64,000 bases of DNA from CAVVUF01 sp963751425. Its GTDB lineage: Bacteria; Chloroflexota; Anaerolineae; Anaerolineales; UBA4823. Positions 54,196 to 63,960 of this stretch are shown piece after piece (position 1 is the stretch's first letter; each line of letters begins with the position of its first letter). The DNA lies in the NCBI GenBank assembly GCA_963751425.1, contig CAVVUF010000002.1, forward strand, positions 248,001 through 312,000. Direction: 5' to 3'. The notes under the pieces were generated by a model. It saw only the letters and a program-made list of their open reading frames with translations. It had not been told where the DNA came from and did no database searches. A program made the translations under genes and the position numbers.

Positions 54196-55849
54196 ATGGA
54201 AAACGGGTTTGAGCCATATCAAGAAAGACGACCTCCGGGGCTGTTAAGACGTTTCTTTGAGGTTTCTGGACAGCTCTCAGGTTTAGCTCTGGGAGGTGGC
54301 CTGGATTATGTCAGGCAGAAAAAAGAGCTGGGAGAGCATCGCACGCTTGGTATCTTGCTCCTGCGTTTTTTCCTGGCGCTCACCTGGCCTTTCTTGGACA
54401 AGAGTATCGTTAAGCTGCCTTTCTCTTTGCAGTTCAGGCTGCGGCTGCAAAAACTGGGACCAACCTACATTAAACTTGGCCAAATTCTCAGCCTGCGCGA
54501 GGATTTGCTCCCCAAAACCATCACCGAAGAGTTAAAAAACCTCCTCGACAAGCTCCCCGCGGTATCCTATGAACGGTTTAAAGAGCTTATTGTCGAAAGT
54601 CTCGATCTTCCGCTCAATGCCATGTACCGTTGGATTGATCCCATCCCTTTGGGGTCAGCTTCCCTGGCGCAGACCCATCGGGCTAGATTAATTTCCAATG
54701 AAAAGGTTGTGATCAAAGTCCTCAAGCCCGGAGTCCGCACGCTCATTGAACGCGATACCCGTCTCCTGCGCTTTTTTGGCAGGTTTTTGCAGATCTTCTT
54801 AGCCCGCTACCAGCCAAAGCGAATCATCGACGAATTCTCCACCTATACCTTACGTGAAGTTGACTTACGCATCGAAGCGGATAATGCTGAGACTTTTACA
54901 GCGTACTTTAAAGACCAACCCGAGGTACGTTTTCCTCGGATTTATCGAAAATACAGCTCCCGCGATGTGCTCTGCATGGAATTCTTTAACGGCATCAAGC
55001 CCGATGAAACTGCCCTGAAAAAGCTGACCGTTGAACAGCGCCGCCAGGGGATCGACCTGGGCATCGGTGCGATTGTGAGAATGATTTACCGTGATGGGTT
55101 TTTCCATGCTGATCTGCATCCTGCAAATTTGATGGTTTTCAAGAATCGCGGCTCTAAGGAAGTAAGCATTGGTTTCATTGACCTGGGAATGGTTGGCAGG
55201 TTTAACCGCGACATGCGTAAGCGCATGTTCTACTATTTCTACTCCCTGGTAACAGGCGATCCGGAAAGCGCGGCGCGCTACCTATCTTCGCTGGCTTTAC
55301 CTGGAAAAGGGACAGATATTGAAGGCTTCCGCCGGGCAGCCTCCGACATGTATGCCCGTTGGTTGATGGCCCCCAATTTCAAGGAGTTTTCCCTTGCCCA
55401 GGTAATTTTACAATCTGTTCTGATGGCGGGTCATTATCATATCCAATATCCGGGTGAAATCATCCTCATGGTCAAAGCCCTGGTGACCATTGAAGGAGTA
55501 GGCAATATCTTTGACCCGGATATCGATATTCCCACCGCTGCGCGAAAACATGTGCGCTACATCTTGATGCAGGAATTCAATCCCTTGAATTTGATACGCG
55601 ACAGCGCCCTGATCTTGCCCGAAATGGTGGATGTTCTTCGCAAGAGTCCATTGCTTCTGACGGAGGGGATGAAGGTTTTGGAGTTGAAATCTTAAGAAAC
55701 CTCCCGCCGGACCTTTGAATGGCGTGCGCAGTACGCTGCTGGCTGGATTCTGCCTGCTCGCAGGGGCTTTGGTACTGGCTTTTAATGGACCGTGGTATGC
55801 CTGGGCAGGTTTGTTAATCGTGGCGGTTCTTTTAGCCATTCGGTCTTAA
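54196..55849 (+). CDS. ABC1/UbiB-family atypical kinase (one frameshift, C-terminal TM tail restored)
   Basis: Repaired length 550 residues. KxGQ motif (LGPTYIKLGQ), Ala-loop-like PLGSASLAQTH, the ATP Lys in VVIKVLKPGV, and FFHADLHPANLMV and GFIDLGMVGR. UbiB proteins are membrane-linked ATPase/kinases for quinone or lipid metabolism. The main frame stops at 55693-55695; dropping one A at 55687-55689 leads on as ELNLKKPPAGPLNGVR and two hydrophobic helices to a TAA at 55847-55849. That tail is usual for the family. Ribosome site before the ATG is weak. Confidence 0.87.
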
Positions 55850-55960
55850 AACGTCTTATCCTACAGGATGAATACCGGACGATGGGATTCATCTTGGGGT
55901 GTATGATATTCTTTTTGAAGGATTTTGGTACAAAAATATTATTGGTGAGTGAGGCGCAAG

Positions 55961-57334
55961 ATGTCAAAAATTAAATTAAACAATGTAGATCTTGCCTGGC
56001 TGCGCATGGATCATGCGAACAATCAGATGATGATCACTGTGGTCTTAAGATTTGATGGCCAGATAGATTATGACCGCTTGATCATGAGCCTGGAGGAGAT
56101 GGTCAAACGTTTCCGCCGCTTTCGGCAGCGTCTCGTTAGGCCGCCTCAGTTATTTAGCCGGCCTTACTGGGAAGATGATCCGCATCATCAGGTCACCGAT
56201 CGCATGGAAACGGTTGAACTTCCGGTGCCTGCGGATGATGCTGCCCTGATGGCATTGGTCAGCATTAAGATGAGCACGCCTCTCGATTTTGCCTACCCAT
56301 TATGGCAAGTCACTCTGGTGGATAATTATTTGGAAGGCAGTGCGCTTATCATACGCATCCATCACTGCATCGCAGATGGTGTTTCTTTAATGCAGATTTT
56401 AATGCTGCTTACCCAGCTTTCCCCCGCTGCCTCTGAAAATCAAATTCCTATACAAGCTGCTGCTCAACTAACCAAAGCAGGCGCCAGGCGTAGTCGGGAC
56501 ACGCTTTATGGAAAACACCCTTTCAATGAAACCATCACTGCGTTTGCACGCATATTTTTCCGCCGTCCCGATCCATCCACCATCCTCAAAGGACCGCTGG
56601 GGCCGGTCAAAAAAGCAGTTTGGTCTGAACCGTTGGACTTGTCGGAAGTAAAAAAGATCGCCCATCTAAAACAAGCCACCCCGAACGATGTACTGATGGC
56701 GGTAGTTAGCGGGGCAACCCGGCGCTACATGGATCTTAATGGACAAAAGCGAAAACGTAACATCCGCGCTTTTACCATGGTGAACCTGCGTCGCCGTTTG
56801 TTGAATGAGGAGCTTGGCAACAAATTCGGCATGGTCTTCTTGACCCTCCCTTTAGATCGTGAACAGCCCCTGGAATGTCTTGAGGATGTCAAGCAAGGCA
56901 TGGACAGCTTGAAAAATTCTGCTGAAAGCGCCACTACCTATCGCATTCTTAACCTTTTGGGCATGCTGCCGGGGTGGATCGAGCATCTGGCTACCATGTT
57001 CTTGGATACCAAAGGAACGATCGTGGCTACAAACATCGCTGGGCCGCATCGCCAGCTTTACCTGGCTGGTGCACCCATCCAATCCATCATCACCTGGGTA
57101 CCGCAGTCCGGGCGGATCGGCGTTGGGTGGAGTTTCGTCACGTACAATAATCAGGTACAAGTTGCCGTTAATACCGATGCGGGGCTGATACCCGATACAG
57201 AAAAATTCCTCGAGCTCTTTACCGAAGAATATAGATCCTTCCAGTCTGTCCTTTCAACAGATATCCCTGAAAAAGTCACTCCCAAAGAAGAATTACAGCA
57301 AAAGTTGTCTGGTTCATCCCTTGACTTCTCGTAA
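55961..57334 (+). CDS. WS/DGAT-type O-acyltransferase
   Basis: 457 residues from the ATG at 55961; a GTG four codons earlier is possible. The catalytic motif HHCIADG (HHxxxDG) is present, as are PLWQVTL and the C-terminal NIAGPHRQLYLAGAP. The family transfers acyl groups from acyl-CoA to alcohols or diacylglycerol to form wax esters or triacylglycerol. A phasin-like gene follows under its own promoter, so storage lipid is a plausible product. Confidence 0.9.
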   Translation: MSKIKLNNVDLAWLRMDHANNQMMITVVLRFDGQIDYDRLIMSLEEMVKRFRRFRQRLVRPPQLFSRPYWEDDPHHQVTDRMETVELPVPADDAALMALVSIKMSTPLDFAYPLWQVTLVDNYLEGSALIIRIHHCIADGVSLMQILMLLTQLSPAASENQIPIQAAAQLTKAGARRSRDTLYGKHPFNETITAFARIFFRRPDPSTILKGPLGPVKKAVWSEPLDLSEVKKIAHLKQATPNDVLMAVVSGATRRYMDLNGQKRKRNIRAFTMVNLRRRLLNEELGNKFGMVFLTLPLDREQPLECLEDVKQGMDSLKNSAESATTYRILNLLGMLPGWIEHLATMFLDTKGTIVATNIAGPHRQLYLAGAPIQSIITWVPQSGRIGVGWSFVTYNNQVQVAVNTDAGLIPDTEKFLELFTEEYRSFQSVLSTDIPEKVTPKEELQQKLSGSSLDFS

Positions 57335-57349
57335 CCAAAGTGCTATACT
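57321..57349 (+). promoter_or_regulatory. Strong sigma70 promoter for the phasin-like gene
   Basis: TTGACT (57321-57326), 17 bases, TATACT (57344-57349). It overlaps the last codons of the acyltransferase gene. Start of transcription is near 57356, about 75 bases before the ATG. A small palindrome (57353-57373) lies in the leader. Confidence 0.65.
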
Positions 57350-57430
57350 TTTTATGACGCACTGCGTCGTAAAAACTGATCAAAACCCTTAATCCAACCC
57401 CATTCATTTTTTAAATAACGGAGGAATAGT

Positions 57431-57805
57431 ATGCCCACCAAACCAAAAGTTGTAGAAGCTGTTGAGGAATTGGCAGAAAAGTCGCAGCATCAATTGTCGC
57501 AGTTGATTCGAAAAGTCCTGCTGGCGACCATCGGCGCTGCCGCTCTGGCACAGGAAGAAGTCGAGGCTCTATTAAATCGCCTGGTCGAGCGTGGCGAGAT
57601 CGCTGAAAAAGATGCCAAGAAGCTTGCTCAAGAGATGATGGAGAAGCGAAATAAAAAGACGATCCAGGTCCAAGATGAAATCGGCAAGAACATCGAGAGC
57701 GTTATGGAGAAAATGAATTTCTCCTCCAAATCCGATGTCGAAGCACTCAGCCAGAAAATCAACGGCTTGTCAAAGAAGATTGACGAGCTGAAAAAAACTG
57801 AATAA
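57431..57805 (+). CDS. Phasin-like coiled-coil protein
   Basis: 124 residues, no signal or membrane helix. The first ~45 are amphipathic with LSQLIRKVLLATIGAAALAQ, then a charged helix and a heptad C-terminus (EALSQKINGLSKKIDELKK). This matches PHA-granule-associated (PhaI/PhaF-type) proteins, which coat storage granules. GGAGG precedes the ATG. A strong terminator ends the transcript. It could coat neutral-lipid bodies made by the neighbouring acyltransferase. Confidence 0.75.
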   Translation: MPTKPKVVEAVEELAEKSQHQLSQLIRKVLLATIGAAALAQEEVEALLNRLVERGEIAEKDAKKLAQEMMEKRNKKTIQVQDEIGKNIESVMEKMNFSSKSDVEALSQKINGLSKKIDELKKTE

Positions 57806-57839
57806 ACCTATTCTCTGTTGAGAAAAGACGAAGTAAAAG

Positions 57840-57864
57840 GCCAACCGCAAGGTTGGCTTTTTTT
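57840..57864 (+). terminator. Rho-independent terminator of the phasin-like gene
   Basis: GCCAACC (57840-57846, reading GCCAACC from the G at 57840) pairs with GGTTGGC (57851-57857) around GCAA, followed by seven T. A run of A lies ahead of the stem. Confidence 0.9.
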
Positions 57865-57945
57865 GTGAATCAAAGCTTTATAACCGGTTTGTATTTGTAG
57901 ACTGTTTAGAGGTAAAATCTTTAACATTTCTAGGAAAGGAACAAA

Positions 57946-58593
57946 TTGAATATGAAGATAGAACGTTTATCGGCCGCTTTATTTTTAATATTTGCTGTTG
58001 GTTTAACTGCTTGTGCCAGCAAACCGGTCACCTCGTCCACATTGGCTCCGACGGAAAATACCGCGCTTGTCACCTCACCTACACAGACCCCCGCTGGAGA
58101 CACCTCTTTGGATACGGCACCCACCCGCACGCCGCAGCTAAAAGCTTCCATCCTGGAGGCCTTACCCAATGCTGAATTCCTGGTCGAGCTTGCCAGTACC
58201 GGGAAGGCGAAGCTAAGAGATGGCCTCTTTGAAGAAGAAGCTGCGCCTGGCTCTGCGACCAAGACCAAGATTCAGCTTGGCAAAACCCAGGCCATTGGCG
58301 ATGTGAATGGCGATGGTTGGGAGGATGCCTTGGTAACCTTGGTGGTTGACCCGGGGGGCAGTGGCACGTTCACCTATCTTGCGCTGGTGTTAAATCAAGA
58401 AGGTAAACCCAAGCCGCTGGCTGCGGTTCTGCTGGGAGATCGGATCATCGTAAAATCCTTGTCCCTTCAAAACGGTAACGTGGAGGTAACCATGCTCACG
58501 CGCAAGCCAGATGAGCCCATGAGCACGGAACCCACTGTCGAATTGAAACGGATATATCATTTACAGGGTGATCAATTGGTAGAATCTAAGTAA
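57946..58593 (+). CDS. Lipoprotein with a VCBS/FG-GAP-like segment
   Basis: About 215 residues. TTG at 57946 is five bases from AAGGA; ATG at 57952 is an alternative. Lipobox GLTACAS, then a Ser/Thr/Pro linker (~30-65). The folded part holds GDVNGDGWEDALVTL, a calcium-type loop as in FG-GAP/VCBS repeats, once only. No catalytic residues are seen. It stands between the terminator and the CDF gene. Confidence 0.75.
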   Translation: MNMKIERLSAALFLIFAVGLTACASKPVTSSTLAPTENTALVTSPTQTPAGDTSLDTAPTRTPQLKASILEALPNAEFLVELASTGKAKLRDGLFEEEAAPGSATKTKIQLGKTQAIGDVNGDGWEDALVTLVVDPGGSGTFTYLALVLNQEGKPKPLAAVLLGDRIIVKSLSLQNGNVEVTMLTRKPDEPMSTEPTVELKRIYHLQGDQLVESK

Positions 58594-58628
58594 TCAACCA
58601 CAATCCTGCGTTAAAGGCAAAAAATCTT

Positions 58629-59546
58629 ATGGAAAATACTGCAGACCATCCCATTCCCCTCACTCGTTACGCCTGGTTGTCGATCATTGCTGCCATTGTC
58701 ACCATAGCCCTGAAAACCTCTGCTTATGTTCTCACCGGGTCGGTGGGCTTGCTTTCTGATGCGATTGAATCGCTCGTGAACCTGGCAGCCGCCATTGTCG
58801 CCTTGATCGCTCTCAGTATTCTCACCCGTCCGGCAAACGATGAATTCACCTTTGGTTTTTCTAAGGTTGAATATTTCTCCAGCGGTTTCGAAGGAGGCAT
58901 GATCCTTCTCGCCGCGGCAAGCATCATCATCAATGCGATCCCGCGCTTGATCAATCCGGTTCCGTTGGAGCAGGTGGGGCTGGGCCTGGTGATCTCTGTC
59001 ATCGCTTCTCTGATCAACCTGGGTGTGGCATTGGTGTTGATGCGCGCTGGAAAACGCTACAACTCGATTACCCTGGAAGCGGATGGCCGTCACCTGATGA
59101 CCGATGTGTGGACTACAGGTGGTGTATTAATCGGGATTGCACTGGTGGAGCTGACAGGCTTCGTACGCCTGGACCCCTTGATCGCAATCGCTGTGGCAAT
59201 CAATATCGTGTTTACTGGATATCGTTTACTGGTCCGTTCAGGTAAGGGTCTGATGGATATCACCTTGCCGGCTGAGGAGATCGACAAGGTCAAGTCAATT
59301 TTGGATAATTATCAAAATGATGGCGTCCGTTACCATGCGCTGCGTTCCCGGCAGGCAGCCGCACGCAAATTCATGGTGGTGCACCTGCTTGTCCCCGGAG
59401 ATTGGACCGTTCGCCAGGGACACCAGCTTGCGGAACAGGTAGAGACCGAAATCGTCAAGGCGGTCCCGCTTTCGAATATTGCTACACACATTGAACCGAT
59501 TGAAGACCCCATTTCCGAGTCAGACATCCACCTGGATCGTGGATGA
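58629..59546 (+). CDS. Cation diffusion facilitator (CDF) exporter
   Basis: 305 residues, six membrane helices and a cytoplasmic C-domain (~215-300). Helix 2 reads DAIESLVNLAA and helix 5 HLMTDVWTTGGV, giving the HxxxD half of the transport site, while the helix 2 site has Asp and Asn rather than two of the usual ligands. It exports Zn2+, Fe2+ or Mn2+ against protons. AAAGGC precedes the ATG. The next gene overlaps its stop by ATGA. Confidence 0.9.
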   Translation: MENTADHPIPLTRYAWLSIIAAIVTIALKTSAYVLTGSVGLLSDAIESLVNLAAAIVALIALSILTRPANDEFTFGFSKVEYFSSGFEGGMILLAAASIIINAIPRLINPVPLEQVGLGLVISVIASLINLGVALVLMRAGKRYNSITLEADGRHLMTDVWTTGGVLIGIALVELTGFVRLDPLIAIAVAINIVFTGYRLLVRSGKGLMDITLPAEEIDKVKSILDNYQNDGVRYHALRSRQAAARKFMVVHLLVPGDWTVRQGHQLAEQVETEIVKAVPLSNIATHIEPIEDPISESDIHLDRG

Positions 59547-60313
59547 ATTTCGGGATGACCTTCTGGCCTGCCCCTTACACCTCCGCCCTCTCCCTCACCT
59601 TTGATGATGGCCTGCCCTCTCATTTGGAGATCGCCATCCCTGAGCTGGACTTCCGCGGCTTGCGCGGTACCTTCTATCTCAACCCGCGTGGCGATGATGA
59701 CGAATATTCCCTGACCTCCTGGCGCAGGCAGCTTGCCCATTGGATCCCCGCCGCCCAGGCTGGTCACGAGATGGGCAATCACTCCCTCCAGCATCCCTGC
59801 TCACTGAACATCCCCTTAGACTGGGCACCCAACCTGCTTGACATGACCCTGGCTGAGCTGGAGCAAGACTTGCGTGAAGCCCAGCGCCGCATTTCTACCA
59901 TGTTCCCCATGCAGAAAGCCACCTCTTTTGCCTATCCCTGTTACGAGACCAGCCTGGGCCGCGGCCTGAGCCGGGTCTCGTATGTGCCGCTGATCGCCCG
60001 CCTGTTCGCGGCCGGACGCGCCCGAGGTGAGTTAGCCAATGATCCGCAGTACTGCGATCTACACTGCCTATCCTCCATGAATGCCGAACGGCAGACTGCC
60101 GCTTTCCTGATCGGCCTGGCGGAGCTCTCCCTGGCTCAAGGCCGCTGGGCGATCCTCACCTTCCACGGCATCAACGAAGGTCATTTACCCGTGGCGGGGA
60201 TCGATTTCACCGATTTTCTCGACCATCTCGTCCGCCGCTGCGCGCAGATCTGGGTTGCCCCCGTCGCCGAAATCGCCACTTACATTCAAGAACGCCAGCA
60301 CAGCTCTTCGTAA
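59543..60313 (+). CDS. Polysaccharide deacetylase-family protein
   Basis: 256 residues, NodB-homology domain. LTFDDGLPSH carries the catalytic and metal Asp, and GHEMGNHSLQHP the metal His pair (HSLQH, compare HSxxH). No signal peptide, so it may be cytoplasmic or act on a sugar precursor. Coupled to the CDF gene by ATGA. Its end overlaps the convergent URO-D-family gene by 28 bases. Confidence 0.88.
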   Translation: MNFGMTFWPAPYTSALSLTFDDGLPSHLEIAIPELDFRGLRGTFYLNPRGDDDEYSLTSWRRQLAHWIPAAQAGHEMGNHSLQHPCSLNIPLDWAPNLLDMTLAELEQDLREAQRRISTMFPMQKATSFAYPCYETSLGRGLSRVSYVPLIARLFAAGRARGELANDPQYCDLHCLSSMNAERQTAAFLIGLAELSLAQGRWAILTFHGINEGHLPVAGIDFTDFLDHLVRRCAQIWVAPVAEIATYIQERQHSSS

Positions 60314-61347
60314 ACCTGGTTGTAATAGAGCGCGTTCTCCACTGGCGTATTGGGCGGGATATGGTTGCCCACTGCCAGGAAATATCCCGGGCAGTCTCGC
60401 CCCATTGTCAGGCAGCGTTCCACCTCTGCTCTGATCTGTGGGCGAGTACCTGACAACAAAATGCGCGTCTCGGCGTTTCCAATGATCACATGCGTTTTCC
60501 CATATTTTTGTACCATCACCTCCAGGCTGGTTAGCGGCTCGAAGACGAAACCATGTACACCTGTGGCGGCAATATCATCGATAAATTCGGTGAAATTACC
60601 ATCTGAACAGAACATGATCTTCTTACCGCTGTCCAATAGGGGAGCGAAGTACTTGCGATAATTCGGAAAAACGTGCTGCCGGTACCAGGCTGGGCGGAAG
60701 ATTGCACCGGCGCTCCACACAATGTCATCGTGCACCATCACCACCGGAACGTCTGCCGCCGCCAGGGCGTCGAAATAAGCCTGCATCCAGGCTGCATAGC
60801 GGTCTGTCAGCATGCCAAAGCGCTTTATATCCGTCCCTGCTGCCAGCAAGAGCATATCCCAGCCGAACAGGCCAATGAAACCCGATATCAGGGTAATATA
60901 GACCCCGGTCATGTTGACCCCAAATGAATGATCCTGGCAGTTTGCCTGGTAATGCGCCTCGAAGCGTTCGGTTAGCGCAGGTGTGTCGATCTCACCCAGC
61001 TTTTCCCAAAAATCAAACGACAGCACTTCCTCTGGATCATTGAATGGGCAGGTGATTGGGTCGCGCCGGTCGACACCCCCAGCCGCATATTCCGCATGCC
61101 CCATGTCTGTCTCAAAAGAGCCAAACGCTTCGTGCCCAATCAACGTGCTCCAAAAAAAATCATAATTCCACCTGCGCATGAAATCCTTTGCAGCCTGAGC
61201 TTTGTTCTCTTCCGAGCTTTCTACGCTCACAGGCCTGCCAGTCACCGCCTGGATCAGGTCCCAGTGCATCGTGGCCGAATATTCGGTGCGCGGGATGCGC
61301 CGGGGCATCTCCAGGTTGATTGCTGCCCAACCATCTTCGTAGGACAT
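60286..61347 (-). CDS. Uroporphyrinogen decarboxylase-family protein
   Basis: 353 residues from the ATG at 61347, preceded by GGAAAGGAG. The fold is the URO-D/MtaA barrel, with MVHDDIVWSAG, MFCSDGNFTEF (compare the HxCG-type region), GNAETRIL and a C-terminal AVGNHIPPNTPVENALYY, which marks the non-haem branch. The key Arg cluster of true HemE is not evident, so it is probably a corrinoid or other methyltransferase, not HemE. It follows an MFS gene on the same strand with a ~94-base overlap. Confidence 0.8.
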   Translation of the reverse strand: MSYEDGWAAINLEMPRRIPRTEYSATMHWDLIQAVTGRPVSVESSEENKAQAAKDFMRRWNYDFFWSTLIGHEAFGSFETDMGHAEYAAGGVDRRDPITCPFNDPEEVLSFDFWEKLGEIDTPALTERFEAHYQANCQDHSFGVNMTGVYITLISGFIGLFGWDMLLLAAGTDIKRFGMLTDRYAAWMQAYFDALAAADVPVVMVHDDIVWSAGAIFRPAWYRQHVFPNYRKYFAPLLDSGKKIMFCSDGNFTEFIDDIAATGVHGFVFEPLTSLEVMVQKYGKTHVIIGNAETRILLSGTRPQIRAEVERCLTMGRDCPGYFLAVGNHIPPNTPVENALYYNQVYEELCWRS

Positions 61348-62525
61348 ATTACTCCTTTCCTCCTTATCACTATCTGTCCTCCCAGGAATACCACCAGCCC
61401 CAGAAAACATACCCCCGCTAAAACCAGGAAAACATTCACCTGACCAATCTGGTCATACAGCCAACCGGCGATCAAAACGCCGCACAGGTTGGATAAATTA
61501 AGGACAGAAGCCAGAAGTCCCTGGCTGGTAGACTTGAGATGGTCCGGCGCCATTTCATTTACATAAGCGACGGTGCCAAGCGTCAGGGGCACAAAAGAGA
61601 TCCCATGCAAGAAGTTCACAAATGGCGCCCAACCCGGGGTGGGCATGATCCCATAGAGGGCAATGCGCAGTGTGTAACCGATAAATGCGACGGTCAATAG
61701 TTTCAGAGCGCCAAAACGACGGAGCAGCGGTTCGCTGTAAAACATGAGCGGGATCTCCAGGATAGCAACGGTCGTCCAGGATAATCCCACCAGGCCTGCA
61801 GATCCTCCCATCGCCATAATTTTAACACTGACAAAGGCGATTGCTCCATTCGCCCCCATCCCCAGGAAAAAGATGCCGGCTGCGAAGACCAGCCATTCCG
61901 GTCGCCGCACCATCTCGCCAACACTATGTCCAACTCGGCTTTGTTCTCGAACAGGCTGGTTGGTGAGACCGAACCCCACCCACAGCAAAAACAGGAGCAC
62001 AAATGGGTAAACCATGAACATGGTATGCAGACCGTAGTGCTCATAAACGATACCGAACACCAGGCTGGCAATCGTGAAGCTGACCGTTCCCCACACCCGG
62101 TACCGCCCATAGCGCTGTCCACGGGTTCCCAACAGGCGCAAGGTGTTGCTGTCGATCAAGGGCAGAATCGGGGTATAGAAAAAATTGAACAGTGCCACCA
62201 CGGGAATCAGCCATAGAAAAACTTGCACTCGTGAGAAAATCAGGACCCAGATCAGGCTGCCCAGGATCGTTATTGAAAAGATCATGCGCATCTTGCCAGA
62301 CCGGTCGCGCAGCAGCCCCCAAAAAGTAGCACTGAAAATCCCCACTGCCGGGCCGAGCATGCTGATCACGCCGATCTGAGTACCGCTCAAGCCAATGCTC
62401 CGGTAGTAAACGTTCAAGAACATGGCAAATGCGCCAACCCCTAAAAAGAAGAACAAGTATAACCATCGGGCAATCCAATGCTCTTTTTGGTCACGGAAAG
62501 CAGCGATTAAGTGAGACGGACTCAA
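61254..62525 (-). CDS. MFS-superfamily transporter
   Basis: 423 residues, 12 helices, from a TTG at 62525 with AGGA upstream. Helix 1 begins FLGVGAFAMFLNVYYRSIGL and a GxxxDRSGK loop lies between helices 2 and 3 (GLLRDRSGKMR). Resembles the nucleoside/sugar MFS_1-like branch. The last ~31 residues run into the URO-D gene and are hydrophilic, unlike the family; the true end may be near 61360 if one base is wrong. Substrate unknown. Confidence 0.8.
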   Translation of the reverse strand: MSPSHLIAAFRDQKEHWIARWLYLFFFLGVGAFAMFLNVYYRSIGLSGTQIGVISMLGPAVGIFSATFWGLLRDRSGKMRMIFSITILGSLIWVLIFSRVQVFLWLIPVVALFNFFYTPILPLIDSNTLRLLGTRGQRYGRYRVWGTVSFTIASLVFGIVYEHYGLHTMFMVYPFVLLFLLWVGFGLTNQPVREQSRVGHSVGEMVRRPEWLVFAAGIFFLGMGANGAIAFVSVKIMAMGGSAGLVGLSWTTVAILEIPLMFYSEPLLRRFGALKLLTVAFIGYTLRIALYGIMPTPGWAPFVNFLHGISFVPLTLGTVAYVNEMAPDHLKSTSQGLLASVLNLSNLCGVLIAGWLYDQIGQVNVFLVLAGVCFLGLVVFLGGQIVIRRKGVICPTKMVGQQSTWRCPGASRAPNIRPRCTGT

Positions 62526-62641
62526 TCCATAGTTCCTATCCAGCAGGGTTGAACGAACAGAGCCATTTTAGCATGAAATGGAGGCTATCCCCCGCCTGGG
62601 GGATAAACGGGGGATTTTCGGGTGAAAACCTGCCTGGCAGC

Positions 62642-62669
62642 TTGAAAAAAGAAAAATCCAGTGTATGAT
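62642..62669 (+). promoter_or_regulatory. Sigma70 promoter for the small Cys-pair gene
   Basis: TTGAAA (62642-62647), 16 bases, TATGAT (62664-62669). The ATG at 62665 lies within the -10 box, so translation must start later, at 62710. Confidence 0.6.
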
Positions 62670-62709
62670 AAATAGAACAAATATTCTATTTTTGGAGAGT
62701 TCTGATGCT

Positions 62710-62961
62710 ATGCCCGATGATACCGTGACCTTCGAACCTCTACCCTGGCCGCCCACGGAGCAGTGCGCGTGCGGTAATATTGCTGCCTGGGAGATGACCC
62801 TCCAGCAAGAAAAAGTGCCGCTGTGTTCGGAATGCTACCAGATTGAAACGCTCAAACGCACTTCCAGCCGCGGCAGCTTGCTCTGTGACCGGATCCACCG
62901 CCATTGGCTTATCTACCTGCCCGAACTGCCCACCCGCATCCGTTCGGATGGCGTTACCTGA
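62710..62961 (+). CDS. Small protein with two Cys pairs
   Basis: 83 residues from the ATG at 62710. CACGN and LCSECY form a CxC...CxxC set that could bind zinc or iron. The rest is short and basic toward the end. GGAG lies 12 bases upstream. Family not recognised; zinc-ribbon regulators or ribosome-linked proteins are possible. Confidence 0.6.
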   Translation: MPDDTVTFEPLPWPPTEQCACGNIAAWEMTLQQEKVPLCSECYQIETLKRTSSRGSLLCDRIHRHWLIYLPELPTRIRSDGVT

Positions 62962-62967
62962 GAAGAC

Positions 62968-63836
62968 TTATTTCAATAACCAGACCCAGGTATTCTCGAA
63001 AGTACAGGTCGACTCGCCCGTATCCTGGCTGGATGTGAAAGCAAACCTGCCTTTGGATAATTTCTTGCTGTCGTCATAAAAAGTCCCCAGCCGCGTGTCG
63101 TTTGCATAGATGGTAAACTTATTACCTTCCGCAATAATCAGAAATTTATTCGTAGCCCCATTTTCAAGATCGATCGCATCTGCAAAACGGAGATTGGTGA
63201 TTGAATACTGATACTCTCCATTGTCATGATATTCGATCGCCCAGGCCGGAAGGCCAGAAAAACGCAAATAATTAAATTGGTATTGGGCTCCCCGCACAAA
63301 GTCTGCCTCGGAGCGGAGCATTAGACCACATACTAACAAGCCAGATGCCTCCCAGGTAACTTCGGTCTGAATCGCAAAGTCAGCCGCAACAAGATCTATG
63401 GCGAACTCCTGGTATAAAGCCTGACCGTACTCATCCATATGAAGGAAAACCGGCTCAGTCTGGTACCAGCCCAGGCTGCCTTGATCGGTCGGGTAATCAA
63501 TTTGCCGAGGACCTGTTCAATTTCAGAGATCACCGCTTCTGCCTCTTGGGTTGCTTTGGCGACCGCTGTGGCGGTTTTGTCTTTCGTGGGAGTAGGCGTG
63601 AGTGTAAAAGTAGAGGTTGGCGTGGGAGTAACTGTAGGCACTGGGGTGTCAGTTGGTGTAGGAGTCTCAGTGGCAGTTGGAAGCGGTGTAGAAGTTGCAG
63701 TGGGGAGAGGTGTTGCTGTAGGTTTTGCACCCAGACCACCCACCTGGCAGCTTAGACTTAATCCAAGGAGAAGCATTAACAGAAGAACAGCGTAAATTTG
63801 AAACCGTTTTCCCTTCAGAAAATCCAAATAGAACAT
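62968..63836 (-). CDS. Lipoprotein with Thr/Pro stalk and concanavalin-like domain (one frameshift)
   Basis: Repaired length 289 residues. Lipobox LSLSCQVGG, then a stalk of TPTPT-type repeats (~38-85), a short helix (KATQEAEAVISEIEQVL) and a beta-rich domain with GLMLRSEADF, YRGAQ-like and YANDTRLGTFYDD segments, like LamG/DUF1080 folds that bind sugars. Breaks at 63505-63506: CC to CCC gives EQVLGQIDYPTDQG. GAGGAGGG precedes the ATG. Convergent with the Cys-pair gene, six bases apart. Confidence 0.78.
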
Positions 63837-63931
63837 TTTTCCCTCCTCAGGTTAATGATCTGTTGAGCGCTTTATGGCTGGTGAATGCTACCTTACCATT
63901 GCCTCCCTTGATGATAAAAATATCCCTCCTT

Positions 63932-63960
63932 AGAATAGCATGAAAACGAATTGACAGCAA
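63932..63960 (-). promoter_or_regulatory. Promoter for the stalked lipoprotein
   Basis: On the minus strand TTGCTG (63960-63955), 17 bases, TATTCT (63937-63932). It lies ~95 bases upstream of the ATG at 63836. Nothing else was seen from 63837 to the window end. Confidence 0.45.

Noticed and set aside
57353..57373. Palindrome in the phasin leader as a terminator
   Set aside because: It lies just after a strong promoter and is followed by A, not T, on the plus strand.
62665..62709. Upstream ATG of the Cys-pair protein
   Set aside because: It falls inside the -10 box of the predicted promoter.
63439..63795. 118-residue plus-strand Val/Gly-rich frame
   Set aside because: Antisense of the Thr/Pro stalk of the lipoprotein at 62968-63836.
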